Positions 1-9,495 are shown, counted from the first letter of the stretch. The stretch is DNA of 64,000 nucleotides from Aestuariispira ectoiniformans (GCF_025136295.1 NZ_CP062788.1:3365588-3429587), one strand, 5' to 3'. A program made the numbers and translations. The notes: generated from the letters alone by a model not told the origin.

Positions 1-1265
1 CGGCACTCAGCGTATTGCGCAACATCGAGGAAGAAGGCCTGCGCCGTCGTTCCTCCGAAGTGACCGTGCGCATCAATCCGGATGTGGCCATGTATATCAT
101 GAACCACAAACGCCAGACGCTGAACGAGATGGAACGCAACTGCGAATTCCATGTTGTTCTGCAGATTGACGACAAGCTGCTGCCCGCCCAGTTCGAAATG
201 ACCCGGATCGGCAAGAGCGACGAAGATCAGCAGGCACAGCCTGTTGAAGCGCAGCCCGTACCGGTCAGCCCGCAGGCTGAGGAAGAAAGCGGGGAAAGCC
301 GCAGCAAGAAGCGCCGCCGTCGTCGTCGTGGCAAGAAACGCGGTGACGAAGCCCAGGCTGCCCAGCAGGAAGAGACCACCCAGGTTTCCGAAGAGCCGGG
401 CGAGGAAAATGAAGCCATCGCCGCTGACGACAGCGAAGACGATAGCCAGAAGAAGCGCCGCAAGCGCGGCCGCCGTGGCGGTCGCCGTCGTGGCCGTGGC
501 CGTCGTGGTGACGAGATGGATCAGGAAACCGGCGGCGAACAGCAGCAGGCTCAACCGGCCGATCAGGGCGGAGAAGAACAGCCGCAGGTAACCGACGGTG
601 ACAAAGGCGAAGCACAGCCGGAAGCGGCACAGGCCGAAACCGGCGACGAAGGCCAGAAGCCGCGCCGTCCGCGTCGCCAGCGTCGTCCCCGCAAGGCAGA
701 ACAGTCAGGTGAAGCCCAGGTGGCAGAACCCGCTCAGGCCGCCGCAGCCGAAACTACAACAGCAGACGTTGTGACGATCCCCATAGAGGTTCGTGACCAG
801 GCTGCTGACAGCCCGCAGGCGGACAACGCTGCCAAGGCCCCCGAAAGCGGTGAAAATGCGGCGAATGCTCCGGCGGAAGCCGCGGCTGACCCGGCACCGG
901 CAGAGGCCAAGGAAGAAGCCAAACCCGCCAAAAAGACGCGGGCTAAGAAAACCCGGGCGAAGAAGGCAACGGCCAAGAAGACGACCGCTAAGAAAACCCG
1001 GGCGAAGAAAGCTTCTGCCAAGAAAGCGGCTGCAGCAAAACCGGCCGCCAAAGCCCAGGAAGCGGCCAAGGAACCCGCAGCAGCCGCTGAAAGCAGGCAG
1101 CCGAAGACGGTTTCCGAACCTGCGGCCAGCCAACCGGCAGCCCCGGCACCGCAGCCGCAACCGGCTGCCAAGCCGGAACCGGCCCCCGCCCCGCAACAGC
1201 AGGCGGAGGAAGCCCCCAAAGGGCCGAAACGAAAGGGCTGGTGGAGCAAGGTTCTCGGTAGCTAA
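1..1265 (+). CDS. rne: Ribonuclease E C-terminal part (5' truncated by window)
   Basis: The gene is open from the window edge, so only the end of the protein is present. The first ~65 residues (ALSVLRNIEEEG..., then VTVRINPDVAMYIMN) match the end of the RNase E/G catalytic region, which cuts single-stranded RNA in mRNA turnover and rRNA processing. After residue ~70 the chain becomes the low-complexity scaffold tail expected of RNase E. It has arginine clusters (KKRRRRRRGKKRG and KKRRKRGRRGGRRR), acidic/Gln stretches, about ten tandem K-K-T/A-R/T-A motifs resembling a histone H1 tail, and a Pro/Ala/Gln region. It ends in GWWSKVLGS, a Trp-containing tip often seen in alphaproteobacterial RNase E. 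An intrinsic terminator follows 20 bp after the stop. The identity is firm; the catalytic domain lies outside the window. Confidence 0.9.
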   Translation, partial: ALSVLRNIEEEGLRRRSSEVTVRINPDVAMYIMNHKRQTLNEMERNCEFHVVLQIDDKLLPAQFEMTRIGKSDEDQQAQPVEAQPVPVSPQAEEESGESRSKKRRRRRRGKKRGDEAQAAQQEETTQVSEEPGEENEAIAADDSEDDSQKKRRKRGRRGGRRRGRGRRGDEMDQETGGEQQQAQPADQGGEEQPQVTDGDKGEAQPEAAQAETGDEGQKPRRPRRQRRPRKAEQSGEAQVAEPAQAAAAETTTADVVTIPIEVRDQAADSPQADNAAKAPESGENAANAPAEAAADPAPAEAKEEAKPAKKTRAKKTRAKKATAKKTTAKKTRAKKASAKKAAAAKPAAKAQEAAKEPAAAAESRQPKTVSEPAASQPAAPAPQPQPAAKPEPAPAPQQQAEEAPKGPKRKGWWSKVLGS

Positions 1266-1285
1266 AGCCGATATCACCAAGCATT

Positions 1286-1315
1286 AAAAAGGGAGGGCTT
1301 CGGCTCTCCCTTTTT
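1286..1315 (+). terminator. Intrinsic terminator of rne
   Basis: A ~13-bp stem (AAAAAGGGAGGGC / GCTCTCCCTTTTT, one G-U pair) is closed by a C(UUCG)G tetraloop and ends in a T-run. It lies 20 bp after the rne stop. Confidence 0.9.
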
Positions 1316-1462
1316 GCTTTGAATGAGTAGGCGACACAAACATTCCTTCCGGGCAGGCAAGACAAAACTACATAGCTGGCTACCAAAAAATATAAAAGAC
1401 TGCTACTATAACCGGCATTGCATAAACCTCACTCTCGGGAGGGGGATTTCCCTGCTGCTGCA

Positions 1463-2026
1463 ATGAGTTCGGGACAGTCGAAATGCTGCGTCTGCCTGAA
1501 GTCGATTGAACCGGGGGCCAAGAAGTGTACTGAATGCGGCTCCTATCAGGATTGGACGCGATATATCTTCCGCTATACCTCTTTGGCCACGGCGCTTCTG
1601 GGGGTAATCCCCGTTATCACTATCGCCGCCTCACTTTATCAGATCGCCTTTGCCGAAAAATCAGCAGACATCCGCGTAGCGCTTGTCCGGTGCGACGCCC
1701 AACAGCTTGATATCGGCATCACCAATGTGGGCGAAGTGCCCGCCATCATCTCACAAGTCAGTTTCGCCTCACCGGATACACCTGTTACCGGCACATTGCC
1801 GGTGATCAGGCGCATGGATGCGGATCAGGCGGCAAGTTTTCTGGTGGACCCTAAGGATGGCGCCAGGGTTGTTTCCTACCGGCCCTACATCGGCAATACG
1901 CCGACCCGATTCCCCGTAGCCCCGTCGGACGGCGGGCAGTGTAATTATCACATTACGGTGGAAAGTCTTCAGTTCGACCTCACGACCAAACATCAGGAGG
2001 TGACATGCGCCTGTTCGTCCTCCTGA
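1463..2026 (+). CDS. Zinc-ribbon, single-TM protein of unknown function
   Basis: The protein has about 187 residues. The N-terminus carries two CxxC knuckles (CCVC and CTEC, 11 residues apart), a small zinc ribbon. One hydrophobic helix follows at about residues 40-60 (ATALLGVIPVITIAASLY), and the remaining ~125 residues would be on the other side of the membrane. I do not recognise that C-terminal domain. ATG 1463 lacks a well-spaced Shine-Dalgarno, because the GGGAGGGGG lies 17 bp away. An in-frame TTG at 1418 is an alternative start. The gene overlaps the next by 22 bp and heads a four-gene run of membrane and exported proteins (1463-4159), which suggests one envelope-linked function. Confidence 0.65.
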   Translation: MSSGQSKCCVCLKSIEPGAKKCTECGSYQDWTRYIFRYTSLATALLGVIPVITIAASLYQIAFAEKSADIRVALVRCDAQQLDIGITNVGEVPAIISQVSFASPDTPVTGTLPVIRRMDADQAASFLVDPKDGARVVSYRPYIGNTPTRFPVAPSDGGQCNYHITVESLQFDLTTKHQEVTCACSSS

Positions 2027-2685
2027 GCCTCCTCCTTGTCATGGGAAGCCCCGCCCCTGCCCTTGGACAGACGGAACAGCCACGCACCTCGATCGCGCTG
2101 TTCCGCTATCGCGGCGCGGTTCCCGGTTCTCCTGCCGGGGCCGGTTTCGATGCTTTTCGCGGCCTGATCGAACAGAAGATAGAAAACCTCCGCTTTCGGC
2201 TGGAGACAGAAATCGGCACCAGTGCCAATGGCGCCAACGACCTGGATTACATGAACAATCTTTATGTCGATTTCCGGCAGGAGGACAGCTTTCACGGCCC
2301 CGCCGAAGTCGAAAACTGGATGCGGAACGAACATAAGGTGCTGGAGACCATGCGAGGAACGGTTCTGCCAACAGGAGACGGCTTTTACTTCACCACACGT
2401 CTTCATGTCATCGCCGATCCGCCGTCCGGGCGAATGCGTGTTTTCTCACTCGATCTGGCCCTGACGCCGGCGGAATTCGCCAATACCCGAGACAGTCATT
2501 CTCTGGTCATTCTCTACTCGATCGCTGTTGAGGCCCACCGCCTGGGCCTGTCACGGGACAAAATCGCAATCATGATCGGAGAGGCTTTTAACGCTCTGGC
2601 GGACCTGGAACGCCGTCAGGGCCAGCTTTCCGGCAACATTCTGGAAATCAAGGACGCCCTGCATGCGCTGGAAGATGAACTTTAG
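2005..2685 (+). CDS. Exported protein of unknown function
   Basis: A 226-residue protein starts with a clear signal peptide (MRLFVLLSLLLVMGSPAPALG, cleavage likely after ALG). The mature part is mixed alpha/beta with no motif I recognise, and its C-terminal ~60 residues are strongly helical (EAFNALADLERRQGQ...). The start is well supported by AGGAGGTG at 1994-2001, 3 bp before the ATG, although the ATG lies inside the upstream gene. Its 3' end overlaps the next gene by 23 bp. This tight coupling implies co-translation with its neighbours, probably as subunits of one periplasmic assembly. The function is unknown. Confidence 0.7.
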   Translation: MRLFVLLSLLLVMGSPAPALGQTEQPRTSIALFRYRGAVPGSPAGAGFDAFRGLIEQKIENLRFRLETEIGTSANGANDLDYMNNLYVDFRQEDSFHGPAEVENWMRNEHKVLETMRGTVLPTGDGFYFTTRLHVIADPPSGRMRVFSLDLALTPAEFANTRDSHSLVILYSIAVEAHRLGLSRDKIAIMIGEAFNALADLERRQGQLSGNILEIKDALHALEDEL

Positions 2686-3760
2686 GCGGGCCTCCTTCGG
2701 CCTCGCCCTGGCGACCGTGCTAATGGCAACGGCTTTTGTGCAAGCCGGGGCCGAACCATTGCGCATCCTGATCCCTGCCTTCAAGGGAGAACCGGTCATC
2801 TCGCGCGTTATATCCATGACCGTCTATTTCAACATGATCAAAGCCTTGAGTGGTCCCAATACAGCGGAACGTGGAATATGGATTCTCTATGGCGAAGAAG
2901 AGATGCAGCACGCCAGCCATAAAAGCGCAGAAGCCGCCGCGAGCTGGCCGTCCGTATCGGCGGATATCGCGATCTGGGGAAAGACCACACGCGTCGGCAA
3001 GGGCTTTGTGGTGGAGCCTTTTATCACCCTGAGTTCCATAAGCCAGAAACGGCGGGTCCGCCCGGACAAGCTGAAAGCTGTTTTTTCCACTCCCGAAGGG
3101 CGTTACGACCTCTCTATCGCCAGCCCCGTCCGCTTTTTCGATCTGGAACCTTTTGCCGTCTCGGCAGATATCACCGAACGCTATGGGGATTATGCCGACG
3201 GGATCGCCATTTATGACAGCGAAACCGCCACCACACCCAAAGCGCATACCCGCGATGTGGTGCATTTTCTTGAGATAAGGCGCAACGCGGCCCGCATTCG
3301 CGACAGTCACAACCGGGAGGGCTGGATTCACCTGCCGGAGCTGTCCAGAGACAATCTGACCATCGTGTCTTTCGGCCATGGCATGATCCAGTTTCTGCGC
3401 GGCGACTGGAAGGATGCAATCGCCAGCTTCACGGATGTGAACAAGTTTACCGATCTTCCCAATGCCCTGCGGATCGACACCAATCTCTACCTGGGAATTT
3501 CCCGTTACAACCTGGGCCAGAGCGGCCTGGCCGACTTCCGGCGCGCAATGGCACTAAACGCCTATGACCGAAACGCCGCACGCTTCCTTCTCCTCGGTTA
3601 TCTGCTGGACTATCGCCGGTCACACAATTCCGCACTTCTGAAGAGTTTCGATGAAACCATGAAGCGGACCCGCATTCTTTTTGCCAATGATAACCGGTGG
3701 TTCCAGAACCTGCAGCAGGTTGCCAGAGAACTGCGCCTGGGCGGAACCGACAATCAGTAA
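2663..3760 (+). CDS. Exported protein with TPR-like C-terminus, unknown function
   Basis: A 365-residue protein has an N-terminal signal sequence (hydrophobic core FGLALATVLMATAFVQAGA). ATG 2663 has AAGGA 8 bp upstream; ATG 2675 is a possible alternative. From about residue 230 the sequence shows tetratricopeptide-like helical pairs (GMIQFLRGDWKDAIASFTDV and LYLGISRYNLGQSGLADFRR), with the typical W/L/G/Y/A spacing, so the C-terminus probably binds a partner protein. The middle of the protein matches nothing I know. It is the third gene of the overlapping run starting at 1463. Confidence 0.7.
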   Translation: MRWKMNFRRASFGLALATVLMATAFVQAGAEPLRILIPAFKGEPVISRVISMTVYFNMIKALSGPNTAERGIWILYGEEEMQHASHKSAEAAASWPSVSADIAIWGKTTRVGKGFVVEPFITLSSISQKRRVRPDKLKAVFSTPEGRYDLSIASPVRFFDLEPFAVSADITERYGDYADGIAIYDSETATTPKAHTRDVVHFLEIRRNAARIRDSHNREGWIHLPELSRDNLTIVSFGHGMIQFLRGDWKDAIASFTDVNKFTDLPNALRIDTNLYLGISRYNLGQSGLADFRRAMALNAYDRNAARFLLLGYLLDYRRSHNSALLKSFDETMKRTRILFANDNRWFQNLQQVARELRLGGTDNQ

Positions 3761-3784
3761 CCCAGAAAAGAAAAGGACAAGGCC

Positions 3785-4159
3785 ATGTCTGGTAGCAAGA
3801 CCTCACGAATTACCGCCGCCGCCCTTGCCTTCGCCATCACGATGATACCGGCGATAGCCTTTGCCGGCGGGCCTGCCGGCCACCCGGATTCGATTGAATA
3901 TGAGCTACGCAAGGAGTTGCAGGATGTGCTGACACACTCCCGAACAGCCGATGCCCCCACTTTCACCCTCCTGCTGAAGGCCTTTCTGCTGGACAATCGC
4001 AGGCTCATCAATCTGGCTCAGGTCGAAGACCATCGCGTTGTCGATGCCGTGATCTGCGTCTACCTTCGCGACTATGACTATCGAGGGTTTGAAAAATATC
4101 AGGATAATGCACAGTTCCGGGACTGGTGCGAAATGCTCCACCAGACAGTTGGGCAGTAG
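3785..4159 (+). CDS. Small exported protein of unknown function
   Basis: A 124-residue protein has a signal peptide (TAAALAFAITMIPAIAFAGG, cleavage after AFA). The mature ~95 residues are predicted helical, with two cysteines (one in VICVYL, one in DWCEML) that could form a disulfide. AAAAGGACAAGG lies just upstream of the ATG. It is the last gene of the run 1463-4159, 24 bp after the TPR-like gene. I do not recognise the family. Confidence 0.6.
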   Translation: MSGSKTSRITAAALAFAITMIPAIAFAGGPAGHPDSIEYELRKELQDVLTHSRTADAPTFTLLLKAFLLDNRRLINLAQVEDHRVVDAVICVYLRDYDYRGFEKYQDNAQFRDWCEMLHQTVGQ

Positions 4160-4209
4160 ACAGGCTTCCTCCCGCCCTGAAGGCAAGAGGAGCCCCGTCG
4201 CGCGCTCTG

Positions 4210-5190
4210 CTACGGAACCAGAACCACTTTGCCGCTGGTCTGGCGGCTTTCCATGGCCGCGTGGGCGGCAGATGCCCGCTCCAGCTTGAATTGTACAGGG
4301 TCCGGCAATTTCAGGTCTCCCGATATGACCATGTCGAAAAGCGCACTCAAGTCCTGATTGACCTGCTCCGGGCCGCCCAAAAGAGGCAACAGGGCAAAGC
4401 CCCGGATTGACTGGTTGCGTTCAAACAGGCCGTTGATATCTGCGACCGTCAGGTCATTACGCCCCAACGCACCGAAGACCAGTTCGCCTCCTGGCGCAAG
4501 GGCCCGCAGGCCCTGTTTGGTAACCGCACCGCCAACAAGATCATAGATAACGTCAACACCGTCTCCGGTGGTCGCCTCGCGGACCTTCTCCGGCCAGTCC
4601 TGCATGCCATAGTCGATCGCGATATCCGCGCCGATGGCGCAGGCCAGATCACGCTTTGCCGGTGACCCGGCTGTGGCCAGCACAGTCTTCGCACCATGCA
4701 CCTTCGCCAGTTGCACCAGCAACGACCCGACACCACCCGCCGCGGCATGGACCAACACCGATTTGCCTGAAGGCGGGCTCTGCCGGACAAGGTGCAACGC
4801 GGTAAGCCCCTGAACCATCAGGGCCACCGCTTTTTCAGGCGGCAAACCGTCCGGCAATGTCACGGCCATCGCCGCATCGATCACGACAAAATCGGAATAT
4901 CCGCCCATCCTTCCATGGGCAAACAGGGGAACGGCAACCGCCTGCCCGGTTTTCACCCCGGAAACATCATCCCCCACGGCCTCGACAATTCCGGCAATTT
5001 CTACGCCGGGTGCCATAGGCAGATCAGGGGTCATGGCATAACGGTCCTGGCGCATAAGCACCTCGAAGAAATTCACCCCGCTGGCAGCGACACGAACCAG
5101 AACGTCGCCAGCCTTGGGTCTAGGCGTCGGACTTTCTGACACCGTCAGCACATCAGGGGTGCCGAACTCTTTGAATTGAACATATTTCAT
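4210..5190 (-). CDS. Quinone oxidoreductase, MDR family (no structural zinc)
   Basis: A 326-residue medium-chain dehydrogenase/reductase of the NADPH:quinone oxidoreductase type. The N-terminal GroES-like half contains PKAGDVLVRVAASGVNF and APGVEIAGIVEAVG. The NADPH-binding Rossmann motif is AAAGGVGSLLVQLAKVHGA, and DGVDVIYDLVGG follows. The cysteines that bind structural zinc in alcohol dehydrogenases are missing. ATG 5190 is preceded by GGGAGAG at good spacing; further in-frame residues upstream lack that support. It is divergent from an HxlR-type regulator 101 bp away, the usual pairing for quinone- or electrophile-responsive reductases. Confidence 0.85.
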   Translation of the reverse strand: MKYVQFKEFGTPDVLTVSESPTPRPKAGDVLVRVAASGVNFFEVLMRQDRYAMTPDLPMAPGVEIAGIVEAVGDDVSGVKTGQAVAVPLFAHGRMGGYSDFVVIDAAMAVTLPDGLPPEKAVALMVQGLTALHLVRQSPPSGKSVLVHAAAGGVGSLLVQLAKVHGAKTVLATAGSPAKRDLACAIGADIAIDYGMQDWPEKVREATTGDGVDVIYDLVGGAVTKQGLRALAPGGELVFGALGRNDLTVADINGLFERNQSIRGFALLPLLGGPEQVNQDLSALFDMVISGDLKLPDPVQFKLERASAAHAAMESRQTSGKVVLVP

Positions 5191-5291
5191 TGGGTTCTCT
5201 CCCGGGTTGTCTTGGCATTTCGGGAACCCTAGAGGTACAGTCGCAATGTTCGCTACAGACACATTCGTTCCATAGACACCGATTGGTAACC

Positions 5292-5669
5292 ATGGCCGAC
5301 ATCATCAAAAAGCTGCCCGCCCGCCCCGCCGAACGCGCCCTGAAGGTTATCGGCGGACGTTGGAAGGTGGTGATTCTCTACCATCTTTTCGACCAGCCAA
5401 AGCGCTTGTCCGAGTTGAAACGACTGATCCCGGACATCAGCCAGAAGGTGCTGGTACAGCAACTCCGTGAAATGGAGGAGCACGGTATTGTCAGTCGCAA
5501 AGTCTTCGCGGAAGTCCCGCCCCATGTGGAATATTCCGCAACACCTTTGGGACTGAGCCTGGAACCGGTGTTGGTCGCGCTATGTGAATGGGGACAGCAT
5601 CACGCCGCCGAACTGGATGAGATTGAAGAATTGGCGGAATGCGTGATCACCCCCAGGGCAGAGGAATAG
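5292..5669 (+). CDS. HxlR-family transcriptional regulator
   Basis: A 125-residue winged-helix protein of the HxlR type. The core reads ALKVIGGRWKVVILYHL, then PKRLSELKRLIPDISQKVL (recognition helix), then EVPPHVEYSATPLG (wing), which is the family signature. These are dimeric, often redox- or electrophile-sensing regulators that control a divergent oxidoreductase. The partner is the MDR quinone oxidoreductase at 4210-5190, and the shared 5191-5291 region must hold both promoters. ATG 5292 is the start that fits the family; a weak longer reading back to TTG 5190 would cover the divergent promoter. No conserved cysteine is seen in the DNA-binding core. Confidence 0.85.
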   Translation: MADIIKKLPARPAERALKVIGGRWKVVILYHLFDQPKRLSELKRLIPDISQKVLVQQLREMEEHGIVSRKVFAEVPPHVEYSATPLGLSLEPVLVALCEWGQHHAAELDEIEELAECVITPRAEE

Positions 5670-5961
5670 CCTGACGCCGCTGCGACACTATAATCGCCCA
5701 GGGGACAGCAGAACCAACCTCAGTAATGACCTAGATCAGTGCGACAGGTTGTCTGTCTTGCGATACCAGAAAGTATCTCTATGGTATCCCCAACTTCCTC
5801 AGACCGGTCTGATTATGTATAGAAACGGCGTTATTCCCTGCAAAAAAGAACAGAGCGATCTTTCGATTGAGGAAGCAGGACGGCTGACCTATAGTTCGGC
5901 TGTTTCGGTGGAGGGGAAGAATAAGGCATCAAAAGAAAATGCCGTCGATGGAGCCAAGGGA

Positions 5962-7236
5962 ATGCGTCAGCTTTTGCTCGTGGAGGACACTAGGTTCTTC
6001 TCCAACCTTGTTAAGAAGAATATCGAGCAATCCCTGAATATCGAGGTGATCTGCGCCGAACGCATGGATGAGGCACAGGCCATCCTGGAAAGTGGCGAGC
6101 ATGACTTTTTCCTGGCTCTCCTGGACCTGAACCTGCCGGATGCCAATGACGGCGAAGTGGTGGACCTGGCCCTTTCCCATGATATTCCGTCCATCGTTTT
6201 CAGCGCTGAATTTTCTGACGACGTGCGGGATACCATCCTGCAGAAGGGCGTCATCGACTATGTACTGAAGGAAAACCCCGCAAGTCTCGACTATCTGGTC
6301 TCGCTGGTTGCGCGCATTTATGCCAACCAGCAGGTAAAGACCATGATCGTGGATGATTCCGGTGTCGCCCGAAAAACCATGGCGACCCTCATGCGGCGCT
6401 ATCAGTTCGAGGTTTTTGAGGCTGCCAACGGCAAACAGGCGCTTGAGACACTGGCCGAAAATCCGGACATCAAACTGGTTATCACCGATTACAACATGCC
6501 GGATATGGACGGGTCTGTCCTGACGCGCGAAATCCGCCGTAAATTCAAGAAGGAACGGCTCGCCATCATCGGTATCTCGTCATCGGGAAGCAATGCCCTG
6601 TCCGCACGCTTTATCAAAAGCGGCGCCAATGACTTCATCAACAAACCCTTCCTCCAGGAGGAGTTTTTCTGCCGTATCTGCCAGAATATCGATATCATCG
6701 ACTATATCGAGAACCTGCAGCAAACCGCCAATGAAGACTTCCTTACAGGGGTTCACAACCGCCGCTTCTTCTATGACGCAGGGAAAACCCTGCATGCGAA
6801 GGCTAACCGCGATAATCAGGATGCAACACTGGCCCTGATCGACATCGATCATTTCAAGGCCATTAATGACAGTCACGGCCATGACACCGGCGACCAGATC
6901 CTGATCCAGTTGGCCCGGCTGCTGGCATCACGCAGCCGGGAATCGGATATTCTCGCCCGCCTCGGCGGGGAGGAATTCGCCCTGCTCGCCACGGGTCTGG
7001 CCCCGCTCCAGACACCGGCCTTTTTTGAGGAAATGCGGGCCTCCATCGAGGCACATGACTTCAAGGTGAAGAAGAACACTTACAAGATCACGGTCAGCAT
7101 CGGGGTGGAAACGCGTTCCTCCAAAGCCCTGACCGATATGATCACCGCCGCCGACAACGCGCTTTATGGCGCCAAGAATACCGGTCGCAACCGCGTCATG
7201 TTCAGTGACCCGCGCCTGCAGAATAACGGCGACTGA
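5962..7236 (+). CDS. PleD-like response regulator diguanylate cyclase (REC-REC-GGDEF)
   Basis: With ATG 5962 the protein has 424 residues, the usual PleD length. GGAG lies 8 bp upstream; a longer reading from TTG 5749 adds ~70 unconserved residues. REC1 has acidic ED at 8-9 and phospho-acceptor D55 (LLDLNLPD). REC2 has VDD and D176 (ITDYNMPDMDG) with the conserved Lys in INKPF. The GGDEF domain carries GGEEF at 335-339 and an RxxD inhibitory site (RESD, 326-329). It therefore should make cyclic di-GMP on phosphorylation and be product-inhibited. No kinase is adjacent; its cognate kinase is unknown. Confidence 0.9.
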   Translation: MRQLLLVEDTRFFSNLVKKNIEQSLNIEVICAERMDEAQAILESGEHDFFLALLDLNLPDANDGEVVDLALSHDIPSIVFSAEFSDDVRDTILQKGVIDYVLKENPASLDYLVSLVARIYANQQVKTMIVDDSGVARKTMATLMRRYQFEVFEAANGKQALETLAENPDIKLVITDYNMPDMDGSVLTREIRRKFKKERLAIIGISSSGSNALSARFIKSGANDFINKPFLQEEFFCRICQNIDIIDYIENLQQTANEDFLTGVHNRRFFYDAGKTLHAKANRDNQDATLALIDIDHFKAINDSHGHDTGDQILIQLARLLASRSRESDILARLGGEEFALLATGLAPLQTPAFFEEMRASIEAHDFKVKKNTYKITVSIGVETRSSKALTDMITAADNALYGAKNTGRNRVMFSDPRLQNNGD

Positions 7237-7544
7237 TCACAAGCCACACATCCCGATAAAGCCCAATACCAAAGGTGCGAAAACCATCGCTTTCGCGCCT
7301 TTCCTCTTATGGCCTGCACCAGCGTCGTAAGACCAACGGGCGCGATCAACCTATTGAATTTAATTAAATTTTTATCAATCCACACACAACGAAATAATTG
7401 TGTTGAATACGAATTGTCTACTACAATACCGCACGGTTGGCTGTAGTGAGTGAATGGAAAAACAAAAACAAGTTAGAGGCAAAGCATAGCAGGACAGGGC
7501 AATGCGGGTCTCAGTCGTAACCGTTGTAAAAGGAAGAGATTGAG
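7237..7544. promoter_or_regulatory. Intergenic region with terminator and AT-rich promoter
   Basis: This 308-bp stretch has no credible gene. It contains a hairpin at 7271-7302, a 14-bp perfect AT palindrome AATTTAATTAAATT at 7357-7370, a dyad ACACAA-N8-TTGTGT at 7384-7403, and a likely -10 TACAAT at 7422-7427. The promoter would drive the chemoreceptor gene. Confidence 0.5.
7271..7308 (+). terminator. Probable terminator of the diguanylate cyclase gene
   Basis: A 12-bp stem AAAGGTGCGAAA / TTTCGCGCCTTT (one G-U pair) with a short loop ends in a pyrimidine run (CCTCTT). It is 35 bp after the stop. Confidence 0.5.
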
Positions 7545-9248
7545 ATGAAGGTAAGTCTTATTGCAAAGGCAACGGCCACCGCCGTTGTAATTCTGGTCAT
7601 TGGCATACTGGCCATCGGTATCGCCATTATTCAAAGGATCGACCAAAGGGTCGCCAATTCCAGTCTGGAGGCGCAGAAGCTGAATATACGCGTCGCCTCC
7701 CTCCTCTTTCAGGACGCCTATCCGGACCTGAAAGTGAGCATCAAGAAAGACGGCGAAATATCGAAAATCGTCATCCCGGAAATTCCGGACCTTTCAGACC
7801 ACAAACTGATCGACCGCATCGCCCAGGCCACAGAACAAACCGCCACGGTCTTCGCCTGGGTTCCGGAAAAGAAGGATTTCATCCGCGTTTCCACAAATAT
7901 CATCAAGCCGGATGGCAAGCGCGCCGTCGGCACCATGCTGGGCAGGAAAAGCGCGGCCTACGATCCGATTGTTTCCGGCAAGACCTTCCGGGGGGAAGCC
8001 GTCATTCTGGGAACCGAATACATCACCCAATACACCCCCCTCTTCACTCCAGACAATCAGGTGATCGGCATCCTGTATGTCGGTATCCAGAAAGCGGAAA
8101 TCGTAGCGCTCCAGAATGAGATATTCATGCGTATCGCCGTTATCGGTGCGGTGATCGCCCTGATCGGCATTGCCGTATTGATCGCAGTTCTGCGCTGGCA
8201 GCTCGGGCCGCTGCGTATATTGGGCGCCACAATCGCAAGCTTTGTCGACCGGAAATTCGACGAGGATGTCCGTTTCACCGATCGTGGCGATGAAATCGGC
8301 ACCATCGCCCATGGTCTGGTCCGCTGGAAAACCGCTGCACTTGAAATGGAAAAAGCCGAGCAGGCCCGCCATGAAGCAGAGGCAAAAGCCAGCCAGGAAC
8401 GGGCGCAGCAGCGGCTTCATCTGGCGGAAGACCTGGACAAGTCCATCGGCCAGATCGTCACCTCCGTAAAAACATCCGCGGAAAGCATGGCCCAGTCGAC
8501 CACGAGGATGCGCGGGGCCACGGATAATTCCATCAAACAAAGTGAAACCGTCAGCTCCGCCTCCAACGACGCGGCGCAAAACGTCCAGACCGTCGCCGCG
8601 GCAACAGAGGAGCTGTCCGCCTCTATCAGTGAGATCGGCAGTCAGGTTGGGGAATCCACCAATATTGCCAATCTCGCCGTCAGCGAGGCTTCCCGCGCCA
8701 ATGACATGGTCAGCGGCCTGGCCGGGTCTGCGGAGCGGATCGGCGAGGTGGTGAACCTGATCACCGACATTGCCGAACAGACCAATCTGCTGGCGCTGAA
8801 CGCGACCATCGAGGCCGCCCGCGCCGGTGAGGCGGGCAAAGGCTTTGCCGTGGTTGCCCAGGAAGTCAAAGGCCTGGCAAGCCAGACCGCCAAGGCAACC
8901 GACGACATTGCACAGCAGGTCAGTTCCATCCAGGCGGAAACCCGCAGCACGGTCGAGGCGATCGAAAAGGTGACGGATACCATCGCCTCGATCAACAAGA
9001 TCACCACGGGTATTTCCTCCTCTGTCACGGAACAGGATGCGGCCGTCTCGGAAATAGCCGAAAGCGCCCAGCGTGCCTCCCACATCTCGACTACTGTGGT
9101 CAGCCATATCGGCGAGGTTCGCGTGGCTGCCAGCGAGGGGGCAACCGCCGCTGGTGAAGTGGATGGCATGGTCCGAAGCCTCTATGAGGAAATTGACGGG
9201 CTGCAAGCCCAGATGACCGACTTCCTGGAAAAACTCCGCTCCAACTAG
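7545..9248 (+). CDS. Methyl-accepting chemotaxis protein with periplasmic Cache domain
   Basis: A 567-residue chemoreceptor. TM1 lies at about residues 10-30 and TM2 at about 187-212 ([20 protein letters not shown]). Between them is a single Cache-type sensor ([16 protein letters not shown], then [19 protein letters not shown]), resembling the Cache_3/Cache_2 fusion family that often binds small organic acids. A HAMP linker follows, then the signalling coiled coil with the invariant hairpin tip ([21 protein letters not shown]). No CheR-binding pentapeptide is present at the C-terminus, and no che genes are nearby. AGGAAGAG lies 7 bp before the ATG. The ligand is unknown. Confidence 0.92.
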   Translation: MKVSLIAKATATAVVILVIGILAIGIAIIQRIDQRVANSSLEAQKLNIRVASLLFQDAYPDLKVSIKKDGEISKIVIPEIPDLSDHKLIDRIAQATEQTATVFAWVPEKKDFIRVSTNIIKPDGKRAVGTMLGRKSAAYDPIVSGKTFRGEAVILGTEYITQYTPLFTPDNQVIGILYVGIQKAEIVALQNEIFMRIAVIGAVIALIGIAVLIAVLRWQLGPLRILGATIASFVDRKFDEDVRFTDRGDEIGTIAHGLVRWKTAALEMEKAEQARHEAEAKASQERAQQRLHLAEDLDKSIGQIVTSVKTSAESMAQSTTRMRGATDNSIKQSETVSSASNDAAQNVQTVAAATEELSASISEIGSQVGESTNIANLAVSEASRANDMVSGLAGSAERIGEVVNLITDIAEQTNLLALNATIEAARAGEAGKGFAVVAQEVKGLASQTAKATDDIAQQVSSIQAETRSTVEAIEKVTDTIASINKITTGISSSVTEQDAAVSEIAESAQRASHISTTVVSHIGEVRVAASEGATAAGEVDGMVRSLYEEIDGLQAQMTDFLEKLRSN

Positions 9249-9263
9249 ACTGTCTCCCTCCAT

Positions 9264-9297
9264 GCCGGTTCCAGCCTTCTGGAACCGGCCCTTTTTC
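9264..9297 (+). terminator. Intrinsic terminator of the chemoreceptor gene
   Basis: A perfect 11-bp stem GCCGGTTCCAG / CTGGAACCGGC with loop CCTT is followed by CCTTTTT. It is 15 bp after the stop. Confidence 0.9.
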
Positions 9298-9495
9298 CTC
9301 CAATTCTCCAACCGGTGTGCAAATACCCCTTCTACCCTCTCAACCTGCTGTAACCCCTATCTGCCACCTTTTCTGGTGAAGAACAGTCTGCAAAGGTCGC
9401 ATAGTTGACTTTCACGCTGGGGCACTAAGTCAATATTAGGTCACCTGACCTGATACAAAAAAGGCCGATTTATATGGTCGTTGAAAGCGGGAAGC

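Noticed and set aside
705-1280. Long antisense frames over the rne tail
   Set aside because: The Lys/Arg/Ala-rich coding strand produces Leu/Gly/Phe-rich antisense frames by composition alone.
1463-4159. The four-gene run as a secretion or lipoprotein-transport system
   Set aside because: No ATPase, permease, secretin or lipobox is seen, so I did not assign a transport role.
7794-9311. A 505-residue open frame antisense to the chemoreceptor gene
   Set aside because: The chemoreceptor has all expected domains; the antisense product runs across a terminator and has shadow-like composition.
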